Source: a virus. Taken from it: 47,694 nucleotides of DNA. Below are positions 29,884 through 38,472 of this stretch, piece after piece (within the stretch, counting starts at the first letter, position 1; each line of letters opens with the position of its first letter). The translations under genes and the position numbers were made by a program. Under the pieces are notes generated by a model. That model saw nothing but the letters and a program-made list of their open reading frames with translations, was not told where the DNA came from and did not search any database. The stretch is from positions 1-47,694 of the IMG/VR virus record IMGVR_UViG_3300032086_000127. One strand, written 5' to 3'.

Positions 29884-30324
29884 ATGTTAGCAGAGATAGC
29901 CGCAGCCAATGCAGCATTTGCAGCAATCAAGATGGCTATCAGTAATGGACGTGAGATAGCTGACGTTGCATCGCAAGTAGGCAAATATGTAAATGCCACA
30001 GAGGACCTACGTAAACAAGGCGAGAAGAAAAAACGTGGTGCGGGTGGTGCAGACTTAGAAGAGTTCATGCATCTTGAAAAGCTAAAGCAGCAAGAAGAAG
30101 AACTGAAGCAGCTTATGATATACACAGGCAGACCCGGACTGTGGCATGATTGGATAAGGTTTCAGGCACAAGCACGTAAAGATAGACTAGCTGCAGCAGA
30201 AGCCCGTAGGCGGCAGATACAGAACTGGATTGAAATAGGTACTATAGCTATACTATGTATAGTAGGATTGTTTGGTGTAGCTGCCTTGGTTGCTTGGGCA
30301 ATGTATTTGAAAGGCACAATATAA
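29884..30324 (+). CDS. Tail-anchored coiled-coil membrane protein (146 aa)
   Basis: Long helical charged region (about 35-110) followed by a single C-terminal transmembrane helix (about 117-142, IGTIAILCIVGLFGVAALVA). Similar proteins occur near the lysis genes of other marine phages. Topology suggests a cytoplasmic coiled coil anchored in the inner membrane; function unknown. Confidence 0.6.
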   Translation: MLAEIAAANAAFAAIKMAISNGREIADVASQVGKYVNATEDLRKQGEKKKRGAGGADLEEFMHLEKLKQQEEELKQLMIYTGRPGLWHDWIRFQAQARKDRLAAAEARRRQIQNWIEIGTIAILCIVGLFGVAALVAWAMYLKGTI

Positions 30325-30572
30325 TGACACTTAAAGGACCACAAAAAAGTCTAAAGTCATGGACTAAACAGAAGTGGGGAACAAAGAGTGGGAAGCCGTC
30401 TGGAAAAACTGGAGAACGGTACTTACCTGCTGCGGCTATCAAAGCGTTGTCACCGCAGGAGTACGCAGCCACCACCAGTGCTAAACGAAAAGGAACTGCT
30501 GCTGGTAAGCAATTCGTCAGACAGCCTAAAGCGATACAAAAGAAAACCGCCAAATTCAGAAGAGGTGTGTAA
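30324..30572 (+). CDS. Small basic phage protein (82 aa)
   Basis: Start MTLKGPQKSLKSWTKQKWGT lies in a TAATG overlap. The core RYLPAAAIKALSPQEYAATT and GKQFVRQPKAIQKKTAKFRR look like a conserved DNA-associated phage family I have seen beside endolysins. Highly basic; function unknown. Confidence 0.68.
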   Translation: MTLKGPQKSLKSWTKQKWGTKSGKPSGKTGERYLPAAAIKALSPQEYAATTSAKRKGTAAGKQFVRQPKAIQKKTAKFRRGV

Positions 30573-30955
30573 TGCTAACCGCACTGATAGGTCCAATAAG
30601 TAATATTGCCTCTACATGGTTAGAGGGTAAGGTAGAAGAGAAGAAAGCCCAATCAGCAAGTAAAGTTGCTAAAGCACAGGCTGAAGCTGTAGTGATGCAA
30701 AAAAAAGCTACGGGTGAAATTGATTGGGACTTAGAGATGGCTAAAGGAAGTCAGTCTTCGTGGAAAGACGAATGGCTTACTATACTATTTAGCATTCCAC
30801 TTATACTAGCTTTTGTGCCGGGAATGGAAGAAGTAGTTGCAAACGGATTCGCACAACTCAACGCAATGCCTGAATGGTATCAGTACTCACTTGGAGTTAT
30901 CGTTGCTGCTTCTTTCGGAGTACGTTCAGCTACAAAATTCTTTGGTAAAAAATGA
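30572..30955 (+). CDS. Putative holin (127 aa)
   Basis: A helical N-terminal half is followed by WKDEWLTILFSIPLILAFVPG and a second hydrophobic segment (WYQYSLGVIVAASFGVR), giving two to three membrane helices and a basic end. The W-K-D-E-W/SIP pattern and the position 300 nt before the lysozyme match putative holins of marine phages. It would permeabilise the inner membrane to release the endolysin. Confidence 0.62.
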   Translation: MLTALIGPISNIASTWLEGKVEEKKAQSASKVAKAQAEAVVMQKKATGEIDWDLEMAKGSQSSWKDEWLTILFSIPLILAFVPGMEEVVANGFAQLNAMPEWYQYSLGVIVAASFGVRSATKFFGKK

Positions 30956-31059
30956 AACATCTAATAGCACTAATCAACAAAGTATTTGTGTACAATTACG
31001 TGGGTGACTTGTCGCAGCACAGACTGCACACAACACGCTATGAGGACTTGTGTAAGTAA
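30952..31059 (+). CDS. Short basic protein (35 aa)
   Basis: MKHLIALINKVFVYNYVGDL followed by SQHRLHTTRYEDLCK. The start overlaps the holin stop (ATGA) and its stop overlaps the next ATG. It fills the gap exactly, which supports translation. An N-terminal amphipathic helix is possible. Unknown. Confidence 0.5.
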   Translation: MKHLIALINKVFVYNYVGDLSQHRLHTTRYEDLCK

Positions 31060-31268
31060 TGGCTGATTGGTTTAACAAATATATGAAGATAAACATTACA
31101 GCAAAGCTAACCATGATTGCTTCTGTTGCAATGTCGTGGCGTTGTGCTGAGTGGTTTATGAACCTCGAAGACCCAACAACACAGCAGTCTGCATTTGTTT
31201 CTGTTATCATGGGTGTTATGACAGGTGTGTATGGCATCTATCTGGGCAGAGAAGCAAAGGGCAAGTAG
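31059..31268 (+). CDS. Second small membrane protein, holin-like (69 aa)
   Basis: Two hydrophobic segments (about 13-30 and 45-62: ITAKLTMIASVAMSW; SVIMGVMTGVYGIYLG) with a short acid loop between them, the topology of class II holins. It lies immediately before the lysozyme, with no gap. It or the 127-aa protein is the functional holin, the other possibly an antiholin. Confidence 0.6.
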   Translation: MADWFNKYMKINITAKLTMIASVAMSWRCAEWFMNLEDPTTQQSAFVSVIMGVMTGVYGIYLGREAKGK

Positions 31269-31757
31269 ATGAAATATATTCGCACACATTTGATTAAACA
31301 GCTTGTTCAGAGTGAAGGTCTTCGCCTTGAGGTGTATCAGGATACACTTGGCATTGATACAATAGGTGTGGGCAGAAACTTAGAAGACAGAGGTATTACT
31401 GACGAAGAGTTGGCTGCTCTGGACTTTCCAAACATAGAAGCAGTGTACGAACATGGTATTACAGAAAATGACGCTGCATATCTATTAGAGAATGACGTAC
31501 AGATAGTTGAGGAAGAACTGTTACGGGCGCACCCTTGCGTAGACAGCTTAGACGCTGTACGTCAGCTTGTACTGGTAGACATGGCATTTAATATGGGTGT
31601 GCCGCGTTTATGTAAATTTAAAAAAATGTGGTCGGCTATTCATGAAGACGATTTCCGCACCGCAGCAAAAGAAATGCTTGACAGCAGATGGGCTGTTCAA
31701 GTAAAATCACGTAGCCATAAACTGGCTCACGCTATGCATCATGGAGAATTAAAGTAA
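31269..31757 (+). CDS. Endolysin, T4-type lysozyme (GH24)
   Basis: A peptidoglycan muramidase of 162 aa. The catalytic triad of T4-like lysozymes can be placed at E16, D25 and T31 in SEGLRLEVYQDTLGIDTIGVG, with C-terminal MAFNMGVPRLCKFKKMWSAI typical of the family. No signal peptide, so export needs the holin encoded immediately upstream. Length matches T4 lysozyme. Confidence 0.96.
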   Translation: MKYIRTHLIKQLVQSEGLRLEVYQDTLGIDTIGVGRNLEDRGITDEELAALDFPNIEAVYEHGITENDAAYLLENDVQIVEEELLRAHPCVDSLDAVRQLVLVDMAFNMGVPRLCKFKKMWSAIHEDDFRTAAKEMLDSRWAVQVKSRSHKLAHAMHHGELK

Positions 31758-32119
31758 TGGCTATTTTTATTGAAAGAGATAAATCAGGAACACCTGTACT
31801 ATATCGAGGTACAAAGGGCGGTTCTAAACAGCGTTTAGGTAAAGCATCTAAATCTGATATTAAAGAATATGGCATTTCAGGTGAAATAGGTGCTGTTGAA
31901 GCAGCTAAAAAAGCTATCTCTGGTTTGTTCGGTAGTGACGATGACACAAAGAAAAAACCTAAAGCTAAATCTATTTCTGAAGGGCTAGGTTCTTTTATGT
32001 CTGGTCTTACTAGGAATAAAGGTGGATACATTGGTAAGCCACGTACAGGACACACTGACTATCGTTTTAATAAAGGCGGCATGGTTATGTCATCTACAAA
32101 CAATATGAAAAAGAAATAA
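31757..32119 (+). CDS. Small basic protein with two K-G-G motifs (120 aa)
   Basis: Begins with a beta-hairpin-like segment (FIERDKSGTPVLYRGTKGGS), has a Lys-rich middle and a C-terminus with RNKGGYIGKPRTGHTDY and RFNKGGMVMSS. The Gly-Gly motifs match those at the ends of several structural proteins here. Function unknown; likely virion-associated. Ends in TAATG with the terminase small subunit. Confidence 0.6.
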   Translation: MAIFIERDKSGTPVLYRGTKGGSKQRLGKASKSDIKEYGISGEIGAVEAAKKAISGLFGSDDDTKKKPKAKSISEGLGSFMSGLTRNKGGYIGKPRTGHTDYRFNKGGMVMSSTNNMKKK

Positions 32120-32493
32120 TGGCTAGAGAACTAAACGAAAGACAACAGAAGTTTCTTGAAGTCCTCTTTGAAGAGGCTGGTGGTGACGTAGTTTCCGCTA
32201 AGAAACTGGCGGGGTATTCAGAGAATACGCCAACAACTGCAATTGTAAAAGGTCTCAAGGAAGAGATACTTGAAGCAACGCAGATGTACATGGCACGTAA
32301 TGCACCAAAAGCTGCAATGGCTGTAACAGGCGCACTGTATGACCCAACTGAACTTGGTATTCGTGACAAGATGGCAGCAGCCAAAGAACTGCTAGACCGT
32401 ACAGGTTTGATTAAAACAGAAAAGGTACAGGTAGAAGCAGCAGGTGGTGTTATGCTTATGCCAGCTAAAGCAATTGTGGAAGACGATGACTAG
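32119..32493 (+). CDS. Terminase small subunit
   Basis: A 124-aa DNA-binding protein with an N-terminal ERQQKFLEVLFEEAGGDVVS and AKKLAGYSENTPTT helix-turn-helix, and a helical oligomerisation region ending AAKELLDRTGLIKTEKVQVE. This pattern is usual in small terminases that recognise pac/cos. It lies 2 genes before the large subunit. An acidic tail ends in EDDD. Confidence 0.82.
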   Translation: MARELNERQQKFLEVLFEEAGGDVVSAKKLAGYSENTPTTAIVKGLKEEILEATQMYMARNAPKAAMAVTGALYDPTELGIRDKMAAAKELLDRTGLIKTEKVQVEAAGGVMLMPAKAIVEDDD

Positions 32494-32887
32494 AACAGCA
32501 GGGCAGTGGAAACTTCCACAGCCAACCGATATTAAAGAAGAAAACGAATGGGTACAGATACCACGTATTGCACGTACTGTACCCTTTGGTTACAAACGAA
32601 ACGAAGAAGACCCCGATATTCTTGACCCCATCCCAACTGAGTTGGATTTGCTTGAAAAAGCCAGAACATACACAAATCAATATAGCTATCGTGAGGTAGC
32701 TAACTGGCTGAGTACAAATAGTGGTAGATATATATCACACGTAGGATTAAGAAAGCGGTTACAGTATGAGCGACAGCGTAAGAACCAAGCTAAAAGCCTC
32801 CGCAAGTGGGCAGAGTATGCGGAAAAGGCAATCGCCAAAGCGCAAAGCCTCGAAGAAGAAAGAACAGGTTCAAAAGCCGCAGGTTGA
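32486..32887 (+). CDS. Helix-turn-helix protein overlapping terminase large subunit (133 aa)
   Basis: Start MTRTAGQWKLPQPTDIKEEN shares bases with the end of the small-terminase gene. The C-terminal half (YSYREVANWLSTNSGRYISHVGLRKRLQ) looks like a resolvase-type helix-turn-helix. It overlaps the large-terminase frame by 122 nt. It may help recognise the packaging site. Its exact family is uncertain. Confidence 0.62.
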   Translation: MTRTAGQWKLPQPTDIKEENEWVQIPRIARTVPFGYKRNEEDPDILDPIPTELDLLEKARTYTNQYSYREVANWLSTNSGRYISHVGLRKRLQYERQRKNQAKSLRKWAEYAEKAIAKAQSLEEERTGSKAAG

Positions 32888-34334
32888 GATACAGGAAATT
32901 GAATCTGAAGCTGTTGAGTTTGAGAGTGTAGAAGAAACAGCTAACGTACTCTTTAAACCTAACCCCGGCCCACAGACAGACTTTCTTGCGGCAAGTGAAC
33001 GTGAAGTATTATACGGTGGTTCAGCAGGTGGTGGTAAATCCTACGCTATGCTTGCAGACCCGCTTCGTTACATGGGGCATCCACAGTTTAGTGGGCTGTT
33101 GCTACGACACACTACGGAAGAGTTACGTGAACTAATATTTAAATCACAAGAACTCTATCCAAAAATCTGGCCCGGAATAAAGTGGTCAGAAAGAAAGATG
33201 CAGTGGACTGCGCCATCTGGTGCGAGGTTGTGGATGTCATACCTTGACAGAGATGAAGATGTCCTGCGTTATCAGGGTCTAGCTTTTAGCTGGATAGGCT
33301 TTGACGAACTGACCCAGTGGCAATCGCCATATGCGTGGAATTACATGCGAAGTCGTCTACGGTCCACTGCCCCTGATTTGCCCATTTTTATGAGGGCAAC
33401 CACAAATCCCGGTGGAAGAGGGCATCACTGGGTAAAGAAAATGTTTATTGACCCAGCACCCTACAACAAGGCATATGATGCGACAGATATTGAAACAGGT
33501 GAAGTTCTTAGGTATCCAGCAGGGCATAGCAAAGCTGGTAAGTCACTATTTAAACGTAGGTTCATTCCTGCTAGACTATCTGACAACCCGTATCTCTCTG
33601 AGGCAGGTGACTACGAAGCTATGCTCTTGTCGCTCCCAGAGCAACAGCGTAGACAACTCCTTGAGGGCGATTGGGATATTAAAGAAGGTGCTGCGTTCAC
33701 AGAGTTTAACCGTGATATTCATGTTGTTGAACCTTTTAATATTCCTAACAATTGGGTTAAGTTTAGAGCATGTGATTACGGGTATGGTTCTTACAGCGGT
33801 GTTGTTTGGTTCGCTGTCGCACCGTCTGAGCAACTCATTGTGTACAGGGAATTGTACGTGTCGAAAGTCCTAGCTACGGACTTAGCTGACATGGTATTAG
33901 AATTGGAAGCCGAAGATGGAAATATTAAATATGGTGTCTTGGATAGTAGTCTTTGGCATAAGCGTGGTGATACTGGACCATCTCTTGCGGAACAGATGAT
34001 AAGCAGAGGTTGCAGGTGGAGACCTTCAGACAGAAGCCGTGGTAGCCGTGTAGCAGGTAAGAACGAAATACATAGACGTTTACAGATAGATGAATTTACG
34101 GAAGAGCCTAGACTTGTTTTCTTTGATAGTTGCACAAACATTGTCGCCCAATTACCGTCCATCCCGTTGGATAAAAAGAATCCAGAGGATGTGGACACGA
34201 AAGCAGAAGACCACTTGTATGATGCGTTAAGGTATGGTATAATGTCACGACCAAGGTTTAGTATATTTGATTATGACCCGATGGGTAGACCCGGTGGCGG
34301 TATGCAAGTTGCAGATGCTACCTTTGGATACTAA
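32766..34334 (+). CDS. Terminase large subunit
   Basis: The packaging motor ATPase-nuclease, 522 aa. Walker A is GGSAGGGKS (residues 84-92), Walker B ends FDE (D180-E181) and coupling motif ATTNPGG follows. The RNase-H-like nuclease has D337 (RACDYGYGSYSG), a second Asp in GVLDSS and a third in the C-terminal KAEDHLYDALRYG. Alternative start at residue 18 is possible; the upstream frame overlaps by at least 71 nt either way. Followed directly by the portal gene. Confidence 0.97.
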   Translation: MSDSVRTKLKASASGQSMRKRQSPKRKASKKKEQVQKPQVEIQEIESEAVEFESVEETANVLFKPNPGPQTDFLAASEREVLYGGSAGGGKSYAMLADPLRYMGHPQFSGLLLRHTTEELRELIFKSQELYPKIWPGIKWSERKMQWTAPSGARLWMSYLDRDEDVLRYQGLAFSWIGFDELTQWQSPYAWNYMRSRLRSTAPDLPIFMRATTNPGGRGHHWVKKMFIDPAPYNKAYDATDIETGEVLRYPAGHSKAGKSLFKRRFIPARLSDNPYLSEAGDYEAMLLSLPEQQRRQLLEGDWDIKEGAAFTEFNRDIHVVEPFNIPNNWVKFRACDYGYGSYSGVVWFAVAPSEQLIVYRELYVSKVLATDLADMVLELEAEDGNIKYGVLDSSLWHKRGDTGPSLAEQMISRGCRWRPSDRSRGSRVAGKNEIHRRLQIDEFTEEPRLVFFDSCTNIVAQLPSIPLDKKNPEDVDTKAEDHLYDALRYGIMSRPRFSIFDYDPMGRPGGGMQVADATFGY

Positions 34335-34345
34335 GGAAAAAAAGT

Positions 34346-36490
34346 ATGGATGAAGATGATATCATGATTGAAGATGACGCTATTGCGTTAGAGGATACAG
34401 ATGATTCTGTGACTTTTGATGCTGACGTGTCTAATATCATACCATTTGTCATTGAGCGTTATAGACGTGCGGAAGATTATCGTTATCAGGATGAAGAGCG
34501 TTGGTTAAGAGCCTATCGTAACTATCGTGGTTTGTATGGTCCTGACGTACAATTTACAGAAGCGGAGAAATCACGTGTCTTTATTAAAGTCACTAAAACA
34601 AAAACTCTTGCCGCTTACGGGCAAATTGTTGATGTTTTGTTTGCCAATAACAAGTTTCCTTTATCTATTGAGCCTACGACTTTACCAGAAGGTGTCGTGG
34701 CAGATGTTCATTTTGACCCAAAAGAGCCTGAACAATTACAAGCAGAGACTTCTTTATCTAGCCCATATGGTTTTAGAGGTGATGGAAAAGATTTGCCACC
34801 GGGTGCTACAGCTAAAACTCTGGCTGAAAAGCTTGGACCGTTAGAAGATAAACTTGAAGGTGTACAAGAAAAACTAAAAGAAGGTCCGGGCAAAACGCCT
34901 ACTGCAATTGAATTTAGCCCAGCAATGATTGCTGCTAAGAAGATGCAGAAGAAGATACACGACCAGCTTGAAGAGTCAGGTGCTAACAAAAATCTACGTA
35001 GCAGTGCTTTTGAAATGGCATTGTTTGGCACAGGTATTATGAAAGGTCCGTTTGCCAAAGATAAAGAATATCCTAATTGGGATGACGATGGTAACTATGA
35101 CCCACTGTTTAAAACAGTACCACAAGTAGAACATGTATCGGTGTGGAATTTTTATCCAGACCCAGATTCAAACAACATGGATGAGGCGCAGTTTGTAATC
35201 GAGCGTCATAAGATGTCTCGCTCACAAATGCGTATGTTAAAGAAGCGTCCGTACTTTCGTGGTCAAGTTATTGATGAGTGCATCCAGATGGGTGAAAACT
35301 ACATCAAGAAGTATTGGGAAGATGACCTATCTGATTATGCACCAGAGCATGGCATTGACCGCTTTGAAGTTCTTGAGTATTGGGGTATGGTTGACACCGA
35401 AATGCTAGAAGAGCAGGGTGTAGAAATACCAAACGAACTAAAAGACTTTGATGAGTTACAGGCAAACGTGTGGATTTGTAACAATAAACTTATACGCATG
35501 GTGCTTAATCCGTTTAAGCCAGCTAAGATACCCTACTGTGCTTCACCATTTGAAATGAACCCATATTCTTTCTTTGGTGTAGGCATTGCTGAAAACATGG
35601 ATGATACGCAAACACTAATGAATGGTTTTATGCGTATGGCTGTTGACAATGCTGTGCTATCAGGAAACTTGCTTATCGAAGTAGATGAAACAAACTTAGT
35701 GCCGGGTCAAGACATGTCTATATATCCGGGCAAAGTATTTCGTAGACAATCTGGCGCACCGGGTCAGGCTATCTTTGGTACAAAGTTTCCTAACGTAGCT
35801 TCTGAAAATCTTATGCTGTTTGACAAGGCACGTCAGCTTGCAGATGAGTCTACTGGTCTTCCTAGCTTTGCACATGGACAAACAGGTGTGTCGGGTGTAG
35901 GTAGAACAGCGTCAGGCATTTCAATGCTTATGAATGCAGCAAGCGGTAATATTAAAACTGTTATCAAGAATGTAGATGATTATTTACTACGACCTCTTGG
36001 TGAGGGTTTCTTCCGCTTTAATATGCAGTTTGACTTTGACGCAGATATCAAAGGCGATTTGGAAGTTAAGGCACGTGGTACAGAAAGTCTAATGGCTAAT
36101 GAAGTACGTAGCCAAAGACTAATGCAGTTCTTGCAAATCGCAAGCAATCCAGCACTTGCACCATTTGCTAAGTTCCAATATGTAATCAGTGAGATTGCAA
36201 AGTCAATGGACCTTGACCCCGACAAAGTAACCAACAATATGAGTGAAGCAGCACTTCAAGCAGAATTGATGAAACAGTTTCAAGCACCTGCTCAACCTGA
36301 AGGTGGTATGACTCCACCAGCAGGGGCAGATGCAAGAGACCCAACAGGTGCTGGTGGTGGAACAATAGGAACAGGACAAGTACCAGTTCCGGGTGAACAA
36401 GGATTTAGTAGTAATGGTGGACAAGCAGCAGGTACTCAGCAAACTCAAGCCGATGGTGGGCAACAATCGCCAGTGGGAAGCATTCAGTAG
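34346..36490 (+). CDS. Portal (head-tail connector) protein
   Basis: A 714-aa protein in the position directly after terminase. Helical N-terminus (VIERYRRAEDYRYQDEERWL), a central MDDTQTLMNGFMRMAVDNAVLSGN helix and a GRTASGISMLMNAASGN segment are typical of large podoviral portal proteins. The C-terminal 80 residues are disordered and Gly/Gln/Ala-rich (GTGQVPVPGEQG). It should form the dodecameric DNA entry ring. Its 3' end overlaps the next gene by 77 nt in another frame. Confidence 0.9.
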   Translation: MDEDDIMIEDDAIALEDTDDSVTFDADVSNIIPFVIERYRRAEDYRYQDEERWLRAYRNYRGLYGPDVQFTEAEKSRVFIKVTKTKTLAAYGQIVDVLFANNKFPLSIEPTTLPEGVVADVHFDPKEPEQLQAETSLSSPYGFRGDGKDLPPGATAKTLAEKLGPLEDKLEGVQEKLKEGPGKTPTAIEFSPAMIAAKKMQKKIHDQLEESGANKNLRSSAFEMALFGTGIMKGPFAKDKEYPNWDDDGNYDPLFKTVPQVEHVSVWNFYPDPDSNNMDEAQFVIERHKMSRSQMRMLKKRPYFRGQVIDECIQMGENYIKKYWEDDLSDYAPEHGIDRFEVLEYWGMVDTEMLEEQGVEIPNELKDFDELQANVWICNNKLIRMVLNPFKPAKIPYCASPFEMNPYSFFGVGIAENMDDTQTLMNGFMRMAVDNAVLSGNLLIEVDETNLVPGQDMSIYPGKVFRRQSGAPGQAIFGTKFPNVASENLMLFDKARQLADESTGLPSFAHGQTGVSGVGRTASGISMLMNAASGNIKTVIKNVDDYLLRPLGEGFFRFNMQFDFDADIKGDLEVKARGTESLMANEVRSQRLMQFLQIASNPALAPFAKFQYVISEIAKSMDLDPDKVTNNMSEAALQAELMKQFQAPAQPEGGMTPPAGADARDPTGAGGGTIGTGQVPVPGEQGFSSNGGQAAGTQQTQADGGQQSPVGSIQ

Positions 36491-36626
36491 TTATGTAGAT
36501 ATGGCTATTGAGCAGCATCAAAAGGTGCTAGAACAATCTGATGACACGGTAATGATGCATCGTCAGCAGGGTGCTATAACCGCTTTGCGTAAACTCAAAT
36601 ACTTACGGGATGAAGTAAATGGATAA
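36414..36626 (+). CDS. Small helical protein overlapping the portal end (70 aa)
   Basis: Starts MVDKQQVLSKLKPMVGNNRQ with AAGGA about 10 nt upstream; a GTG seven codons earlier is possible. The WEAFSSYVDMAIEQHQKVLE and MMHRQQGAITALRKLKYLRDEV pattern is a small two-helix protein commonly found next to portal genes, perhaps a connector or chaperone. It overlaps the portal by 77 nt and the next gene by 8 nt. Confidence 0.75.
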   Translation: MVDKQQVLSKLKPMVGNNRQWEAFSSYVDMAIEQHQKVLEQSDDTVMMHRQQGAITALRKLKYLRDEVNG

Positions 36627-38406
36627 ACAGATGGACATGTTTGATAACGGTGGCCTTATGCAAGAGGGCGGCTCTATTGACCCTGTATCGGGTAACGATG
36701 TTCCTGTAGGCTCTACGCAAGAAGAAGTACGTGATGATATTCCAGCCCAGCTAAGTGAGGGTGAATTTGTTTTTCCTGCTGACGTAGTACGATACATTGG
36801 CCTTGAAAACTTAATGCGTATGCGCCAAGAAGCTAAGATGGGTTTGGCTCAGATGGAAGCTATGGGTCAAATGGGCAATAGTGAAGAAGCTACCATGCCA
36901 GATGATTTACCATTTGATATGTATGACCTAGAAGTAGAAGACGATGGTGTACAGGATTTTGCACAGGGTGGTGTAGTTCAAGCACAAGCAGGTACATTTG
37001 TGCCACCACAGCAAAACTATGGCATTAGTGGGTTTCAACAATCTCAGTTTTCTGGATTTCAACCCCAACCTATAACACCACCATCAATGCAACCTCTTCA
37101 ACCTACGTCTATGCAACCTTTGCAGCCTACAGGTATGCAACCTTTACAAACTACAGGAACACCTGTTTCAACAACTCAAGTGTCTGGGCTACCCGGTCAA
37201 GCAGGTGCGGGATTTGATGTAGGTCCACCAGACGAATATAAAACATATAGAAATGAATCTGGTCAAGAAATACAAGTACCTTTTAAAGATGGTAAGGTTC
37301 ATCCAACATTTACTGTACCATCTGGATATACCTTAGCGACAGGTCCACAAGAAACAAAGGTAGAAGACACTACACCAGAAACTACTCAAGTAACACAACA
37401 GCCTCAAGATGATGATGATGGTGCGCCTCAAGTTGATACTATTATTTCAGGAGACAAAGGGCAGTTCTCTACAACTGACATGAGAGGTGTCGGTTACGAT
37501 AGAGGTGCTATGCAAAAAGCTGCTAAAGAAGGTAGTGTAGAAGACCAAGAGTTATTAGATGCTTTAAATGAAATAGCTAAAGCACAAGCAAAAGATGTAA
37601 GACCACTTATGGGTATGGCTATTGGATTATCACCAGTAGGAAGCGCACTACAAGAAGTAGGAACACGAATTGCTCAACAAACGGGTGTAGGTAAATATAA
37701 AGAAACTAAAGGCGTTAACCCACGTAGGGAGTTTCTTACCTCTCAAAAAGTAACTATGGATGCATTTCTTTCTGGCTTAGACAATACCTACGGTGGAACA
37801 CGGGATGCGTTTAAAACGGGAGAAGGCACTGCCGGACAGCGTTTGCATGAACTTGCCCCTGAAGTAAAACGTAGTTTGGCAGGTGAATTAAAAGCTACAC
37901 AAACTGCTTTGAATACTGCCCTAGAAGGTAAAACTATGGAAGACCTTCGTGCGGAAATAAGTAACACTGAAGAAGGTCTAGGCAAAGATATTGCTGAACT
38001 AGGTTTGTCAAAAACTTATAATGACGGCAAGGCGGAACGCGAGAAAACTTACGGTCAACTATTTGCAGAAGCACGTGCCACTAAATCAGCTAGGGATAAA
38101 GTAGCTTCTCAATATGGTTTTGACGCATCGGGTATGTCTCTTTCAGACGCTAGAAAAAAAGGGCAGCAAATAGAACAGCAAAGAAAAGCGGAAGCAGCGG
38201 CTAGAGCAGCAACATATGCAAGACAAGATAGAGGAGATAGCGAAGCTGATAGACAAGCATCTCAGGCATATTCAAGTACTGGACAAGGAAGACAATCTTC
38301 CTCTGCAGCGTCTTATTCAGGTCGTGGCATAGGCGGTGAATTTGGCATGGCTAAAGGTGGTCTTGCTAAACAGATGGAGAAAAGTGGTCTAACTCCTAAA
38401 AAATAA
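36619..38406 (+). CDS. Putative structural protein with LSEGEFVFPADVVRY motif (595 aa)
   Basis: The N-terminal 80 residues hold the pattern MFDNGGLMQEGGS, VSGNDVPVGSTQEEV and IPAQLSEGEFVFPADVVRY that recurs in marine phages in this position. A Gln/Pro-rich linker follows with three tandem copies of an 8-residue MQPLQPT(S/G) unit, then a largely helical C-terminal half (KTMEDLRAEISNTEEGLG; ARKKGQQIEQQRKAEAAARA). Gly-Gly motifs occur at both ends (QGGVVQ; MAKGGLAKQ). Probably virion-associated, perhaps head or scaffold related; no enzymatic motif. Confidence 0.65.
   Translation: MDKQMDMFDNGGLMQEGGSIDPVSGNDVPVGSTQEEVRDDIPAQLSEGEFVFPADVVRYIGLENLMRMRQEAKMGLAQMEAMGQMGNSEEATMPDDLPFDMYDLEVEDDGVQDFAQGGVVQAQAGTFVPPQQNYGISGFQQSQFSGFQPQPITPPSMQPLQPTSMQPLQPTGMQPLQTTGTPVSTTQVSGLPGQAGAGFDVGPPDEYKTYRNESGQEIQVPFKDGKVHPTFTVPSGYTLATGPQETKVEDTTPETTQVTQQPQDDDDGAPQVDTIISGDKGQFSTTDMRGVGYDRGAMQKAAKEGSVEDQELLDALNEIAKAQAKDVRPLMGMAIGLSPVGSALQEVGTRIAQQTGVGKYKETKGVNPRREFLTSQKVTMDAFLSGLDNTYGGTRDAFKTGEGTAGQRLHELAPEVKRSLAGELKATQTALNTALEGKTMEDLRAEISNTEEGLGKDIAELGLSKTYNDGKAEREKTYGQLFAEARATKSARDKVASQYGFDASGMSLSDARKKGQQIEQQRKAEAAARAATYARQDRGDSEADRQASQAYSSTGQGRQSSSAASYSGRGIGGEFGMAKGGLAKQMEKSGLTPKK
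37087..37158 (+). repeat. Three tandem 24-bp coding repeats
   Basis: Three consecutive 24-bp units encode MQPLQPTS, MQPLQPTG and MQPLQTTG within the 595-aa protein. Bases differ at synonymous positions. Variable copy number between related phages is likely. Confidence 0.8.
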
Positions 38407-38472
38407 GACCACATATCAATGGCTACCTAACCCCCCAACACTGGCTACGGTTAGCCCCATAAGGAGAAGACA

